Shown here: positions 60,650 to 64,000 of the stretch, piece after piece
Position numbering within the stretch: the stretch's first letter is position 1
Layout: each line of letters begins with the position of its first letter
NCBI GenBank assembly: GCA_903843305.1
Contig: CAIMPI010000027.1
Span: 26,671 to 90,670 of the forward strand
Length of the DNA: 64,000 nt
Origin: an uncultured Chlorobiaceae bacterium
Lineage (GTDB): Bacteria; Bacteroidota; Chlorobiia; Chlorobiales; Chlorobiaceae
Direction of reading: 5' to 3'
The notes under the pieces: generated by a model
Seen by the model: only the letters and a program-made list of their open reading frames with translations
Database searches by the model: none
What the model was told of the DNA's origin: nothing
Program-made: the position numbers and the translations under genes

Positions 60650-61123
60650 TCAGTCTGAAGAAAGGTATTTGTATTCGTAAATGTAACCAGGATCCTCTTC
60701 ATGAATCTCTCCATGATGGTTATTATGACAATCGTCCTCAATAAAGCCCTCCTCGTCTTCCTCACCGTTTTTGTGCTTCTTGTTGAGGAACTGGATTCTT
60801 CTGGCCTTGATTTCAACAACAGTACGGGATGATCCGTCCTGCGCTTTCCACGTCCGGCTTTGTAATTCGCCGTCTACCAGGACTGCTGAACTTTTCTTGA
60901 GATTGTCACGGCAGCTTTCCGCAAGCTTGTTCCAGGCAACAATACCAACATAGCAGACATCTTCCTGCCAAAGGTGATTGCTGTCCCTGAATCTTCTATT
61001 ACATGCTATTGAAAAATTTACTACAGGTGTTCCGCCTGAATTTGTTTGCCTGAAAACAGGATCTTTAGTGAGATTTCCCGCAATGATTACACTGTTGATT
61101 TCAGGCATCTTTAATTCAGCCAT
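60650..61123 (-). CDS. ssb: Single-stranded DNA-binding protein
   Basis: INSVIIAGNLTKDPVFRQTNSGGTPVVNFSIACNRRF; between rpsR and rpsF. Confidence 0.95.
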   Translation of the reverse strand: MAELKMPEINSVIIAGNLTKDPVFRQTNSGGTPVVNFSIACNRRFRDSNHLWQEDVCYVGIVAWNKLAESCRDNLKKSSAVLVDGELQSRTWKAQDGSSRTVVEIKARRIQFLNKKHKNGEEDEEGFIEDDCHNNHHGEIHEEDPGYIYEYKYLSSD

Positions 61124-61187
61124 AACATCTTCTCCATTTTATTCTCAAAAGGAATATCTTCGAAGCTTGCGTTCAAACTAACCCTGA

Positions 61188-61589
61188 TCATTTTTCAACA
61201 TTATTGGAAGCCGCGGCCTCGGCAAGGGCGCTGTCTTCCGGGCTGCCAATCACAACACTATACTTCTCTACTCTTTTGCGCATTTCAAGCAGAGCGCTTG
61301 TGAGGTGAATAATCAGGTATCGCAACAGATCTTCCTCGTAACGAATTACTTTTTCGATTTCCGCTATAACGGCTGTAGCCGCAGTAAATTCGATGTGAGC
61401 ATAATACCCGATAGTTTTCTTTTTAATTGGATAGGCTGTCTTGCGCCTGCCAATTTCAAGAACACTACTGATACTGCCACCCTTTTCTGTAATAACCCTT
61501 TGCACCATCGCCATTGCTGCGGCAATGACTTCATCCTGAAGCCCTCCGTCAATGATGAGTGTACATTCATAAAGTTTGTTTATTTCCAT
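61188..61589 (-). CDS. rpsF: 30S ribosomal protein S6
   Basis: [17 protein letters not shown]...[22 protein letters not shown]; internal start. Confidence 0.95.
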   Translation of the reverse strand: MEINKLYECTLIIDGGLQDEVIAAAMAMVQRVITEKGGSISSVLEIGRRKTAYPIKKKTIGYYAHIEFTAATAVIAEIEKVIRYEEDLLRYLIIHLTSALLEMRKRVEKYSVVIGSPEDSALAEAAASNNVEK

Positions 61590-61775
61590 AGCGCAAATGA
61601 TAATAATATTACTACTTATTGCTTGCAATATGGCGAGGGCCCGGCATTGCGCAAGCCAGCCCCACGGCTTCACGGTCTTCCAGTGAACACCATCATGCAA
61701 ATTTGAACCCTTAAGGTAAAGTATTTGAACCATTTTTCCAACCCTAAGGGAAAAGCAGCTAAAGCCGGTTTATTG

Positions 61776-62774
61776 TTACCCAAATTTATTCAGGTAATCG
61801 AGAATATGGTCAGCAATCATGCTTTGAGAAAGATCATTCATACAACGAAAATGGCCTTTCGGACAATGATTACGACCAATATGTGAACAGGGCCTGCAAG
61901 AAAGTCCTTCGACCTCGAAAAGATCATAAGGAGTATGATAGGGAAGAAAACCAAATAAGGGAGAGGACGAGCCAAAAAGCACAAAGAGTTTTTTACCGAA
62001 CGCCGACGCTATATGCATGAGTCCCGTATCATTACAAAGCACAGCATCACAACGTTCAAGAATCGATGCTGTCTGCATGAGCGTGCAGTTACCGGCAAGG
62101 TTGAGAACCATTGAGCGACAGGTATCGGGCAAAGCCTTCAGGATCTCTAAAGCATGGGAGGCATCCTCTTTTCCCCCGAGAAGGAGTACTTGTAAAGACT
62201 TTTGTTCGAGCAAAAAAGAGATCAGAGAAGCAAAGTGCTGCGGAGGGTAGCGCTTCGTAAAGTGTTTAGCGCCAAAACAAAGCCCGAGAGTTATAGTTGC
62301 CTGATCAAAAAAAGGACTGGCAAACGCTTTATCTTCAGAAGTGGGATAGAGCTCGCACCCCCAAAGATCACCAGATATCGAAAAGTCACGCAATGCATCA
62401 AGATAGCGGTCAACGACGCTTCGACAAGAACCGTAACAATTGATTTTGAAATATACCAATAACCATTTTTTCCAATTCTCTTTATGGTACTGAACCATGT
62501 GGGCTACTCTCAGAGAACGAACTATTGCCCGTGAGCGATAATTGTTCTGAAGGTCAACCACAAGATCATAACTACCTGTTGGTAATTGTTCTGTAGTGTA
62601 AATCGTTGAGATGCGAAGATTTGTAGCAAGAAGCGACACAAAGGATGGTTTTGTGCAGTAATCAATCCGAGCTTCCGGATATGCCTTGTCAAGGTAACGG
62701 AGCAATGGTGTGGTAAGGATAATATCGCCAATAGAGCTGAGCCTTAGCACAAGTATCTTGTTGATCGTCTGCAT
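61776..62774 (-). CDS. Glycosyltransferase family 9 (heptosyltransferase-like)
   Basis: ILVLRLSSIGDIILTTPLLRYL; CNDTGLMHIASAFGKKLFVLFGSSSP; CRPCSHIGRNHCPKGHFRCM. Confidence 0.92.
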   Translation of the reverse strand: MQTINKILVLRLSSIGDIILTTPLLRYLDKAYPEARIDYCTKPSFVSLLATNLRISTIYTTEQLPTGSYDLVVDLQNNYRSRAIVRSLRVAHMVQYHKENWKKWLLVYFKINCYGSCRSVVDRYLDALRDFSISGDLWGCELYPTSEDKAFASPFFDQATITLGLCFGAKHFTKRYPPQHFASLISFLLEQKSLQVLLLGGKEDASHALEILKALPDTCRSMVLNLAGNCTLMQTASILERCDAVLCNDTGLMHIASAFGKKLFVLFGSSSPLFGFLPYHTPYDLFEVEGLSCRPCSHIGRNHCPKGHFRCMNDLSQSMIADHILDYLNKFG

Positions 62775-62790
62775 ACTGTTGTGTGCCGAC

Positions 62791-63318
62791 TTACGACCAG
62801 AATTCCCACCAAGCCTTGTAAGCGGCAGGTTTTTTGCTTGGCAATGCAGCCTCAAGCTTCCTGATAGAGTGCTCAATCGTGAGTTGCTGCTCCTCTTTGT
62901 TCTTCAGTTCTCCTTTTTTTTCAGTAATCATCTCGCCAACGGTCCTGAATACTTTGAGTGCCTCTTCAAAACGGCCAACACCTTCCAGAGCAGCAGCCTG
63001 GTTGCGGACTGCATCGATCCAAAGTTGTCCTTCCTCCTGATGCAGTTCTCCCCTGCGGTTGAAATAACGAAGCGCAATTTCAGTTGACAGGAGAGCTTCG
63101 GCATAATGCCCAAGCTTTACAAGTGCACCTGAAAGTCCAGTATGAGATATGGCATCAAATCCGTCATAATCAAAAGCCTCATCTTGCGGTATGGTACGAG
63201 AAACCTCGATGGCTCTTCTGTAACTTGCCGCCGCTTCCTCAAAGCAGCCTTCCTGCAGTTGTTTTTCACCTTCGCTCAGTGCCAGATAGGAGTACCCAAC
63301 CTGTTTCAATGGCTTCAT
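62791..63318 (-). CDS. TPR-repeat protein
   Basis: Helical repeats such as EAAASYRRAIEVSRTIPQ, EALLSTEIALRYFNRRGE. Confidence 0.8.
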   Translation of the reverse strand: MKPLKQVGYSYLALSEGEKQLQEGCFEEAAASYRRAIEVSRTIPQDEAFDYDGFDAISHTGLSGALVKLGHYAEALLSTEIALRYFNRRGELHQEEGQLWIDAVRNQAAALEGVGRFEEALKVFRTVGEMITEKKGELKNKEEQQLTIEHSIRKLEAALPSKKPAAYKAWWEFWS

Positions 63319-63331
63319 AAGTTCTTTACTA

Positions 63332-63730
63332 TTAGGGTAAGATCAAGAGAGCGTCAAGCTGTTTCGGAATTTCCGGCCGTCCTTTTGTGTTGAGCGCAGT
63401 TCCGATGATTTTCGCCTTCAAAACCGACTTATGATCAGACAACCTGAAAATATCCTGATAAAAAACAAACTTCAAGGCTGACTCACGCCGCAGATTGAGA
63501 CCAACAACAAAAGTATCACCTGAGACAAGTGGAAATTTGTAATCAAGTTCGGCACGAACGACGACAAGATTGATTCCCTGTCTTGTATACTCGCTGAAAT
63601 CAATGCCAACTTGCTTCAGATATTCATGCCTGACATGCTCAAGATAGTTCTGGTAAACACTGTTATTGACTATTCCCTGCATGTCACACTCATAATCACG
63701 CACACTCATCTCAAGGGTAAATGTATACAT
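63332..63730 (-). CDS. Acyl-CoA thioesterase, 4HBT/YbgC type
   Basis: VRDYECDMQGIVNNSVYQNYLEHVRHEYL. Confidence 0.9.
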   Translation of the reverse strand: MYTFTLEMSVRDYECDMQGIVNNSVYQNYLEHVRHEYLKQVGIDFSEYTRQGINLVVVRAELDYKFPLVSGDTFVVGLNLRRESALKFVFYQDIFRLSDHKSVLKAKIIGTALNTKGRPEIPKQLDALLILP

Positions 63731-63889
63731 AATAACAAAATTTCATGACGGGCGCATGTTAGAAATGAAGATCGCTATCAAGTGGCGATAATATAATGAA
63801 AATCGGGGAAAGATCGGAGTTACCCATCAAGAGCATGTTACGGGTGTGGGAGAAAGGGAGTGAGGTAATGAGTAAAGGGAAGAAACAGC

Positions 63890-63913
63890 AAAGCCCATCG
63901 TAGGATGGGCTTT
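63890..63913. terminator. Terminator hairpin AAAGCCCATC-GTAG-GATGGGCTTT beyond the 5S rRNA gene
   Basis: Perfect 10-bp stem with tetraloop just past the 5S 3' end. Confidence 0.8.
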
Positions 63914-63925
63914 AGCTGTGATAAA

Positions 63926-64000
63926 AACTCGGCGACGACCTACTCTCCCGCGGTTAAGCAGTACCATCGGCTCTCCAGGGCTTAACTACTCTGTTCGGAA
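63926..64000 (-). rRNA. rrf: 5S ribosomal RNA, 3' portion (truncated at window end)
   Basis: Reverse complement TTCCGAACAGAGTAGTTAAGCCCTGGAGAGCCGATGGTACTGCTTAACCGCGGGAGAGTAGGTCGTCGCCGAG is 5S-like. Confidence 0.93.

Noticed and set aside
1-64000. Search for CRISPR arrays, retrons, prophage modules or intact IS elements
   Set aside because: No repeat-spacer array, reverse transcriptase, integrase, transposase or phage structural gene was recognised in the ORF track or by reading.

Overview
The window looks like chromosomal DNA from a green sulfur bacterium (Chlorobium/Pelodictyon type). This is inferred from the gene order dsrC-A-B-L-E-F-H-T-M-K-J-O-P and its neighbours; no database search was run. 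Left part (1-8.2 kb): housekeeping genes (pyrF 3' part, glmS, TIGR01777 epimerase, ferritin-like protein, amtB-glnB, TPR protein, scpA, YjbQ). About 8.6-20.0 kb: an accessory island with a type I R-M operon (hsdM-S-R) containing scars of accessory genes, a RHH/ParE-like toxin-antitoxin pair beside a possible decayed plasmid RepA fragment, and msrA-dipZ with an msrB remnant. 20.4-24.1 kb: DUF1015, tsaE, tsaB and a secreted protein that appears to combine a 4-fold beta-flower domain with a GH12-like domain. 24.2-58.6 kb: a large sulfur-oxidation region (cysG-like gene, dsr operon, cytochrome module, two SQR-like flavoproteins, dsrN-tusA-rhodanese-dsrE2, TSUP exporter, SoeA/PsrA-like molybdoenzyme with a fused B-C subunit), interrupted by a CsoR-regulated RND/TolC locus that appears to lack its adaptor gene. 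Right end: YecA-like protein, rplI-rpsR-ssb-rpsF, GT9, TPR, thioesterase and the 3' part of a 5S rRNA gene. The most checkable new observations are an exact 16-bp tandem duplication that frameshifts a DUF4405 gene, the 4FBF-GH12 protein, several gene scars shorter than the ORF-track cutoff (RepA, MsrB, YhcG, MFP), a 52-aa ORF downstream of SQR, and a perfect CsoR-type operator. No CRISPR array, intact IS element or tRNA was recognised.
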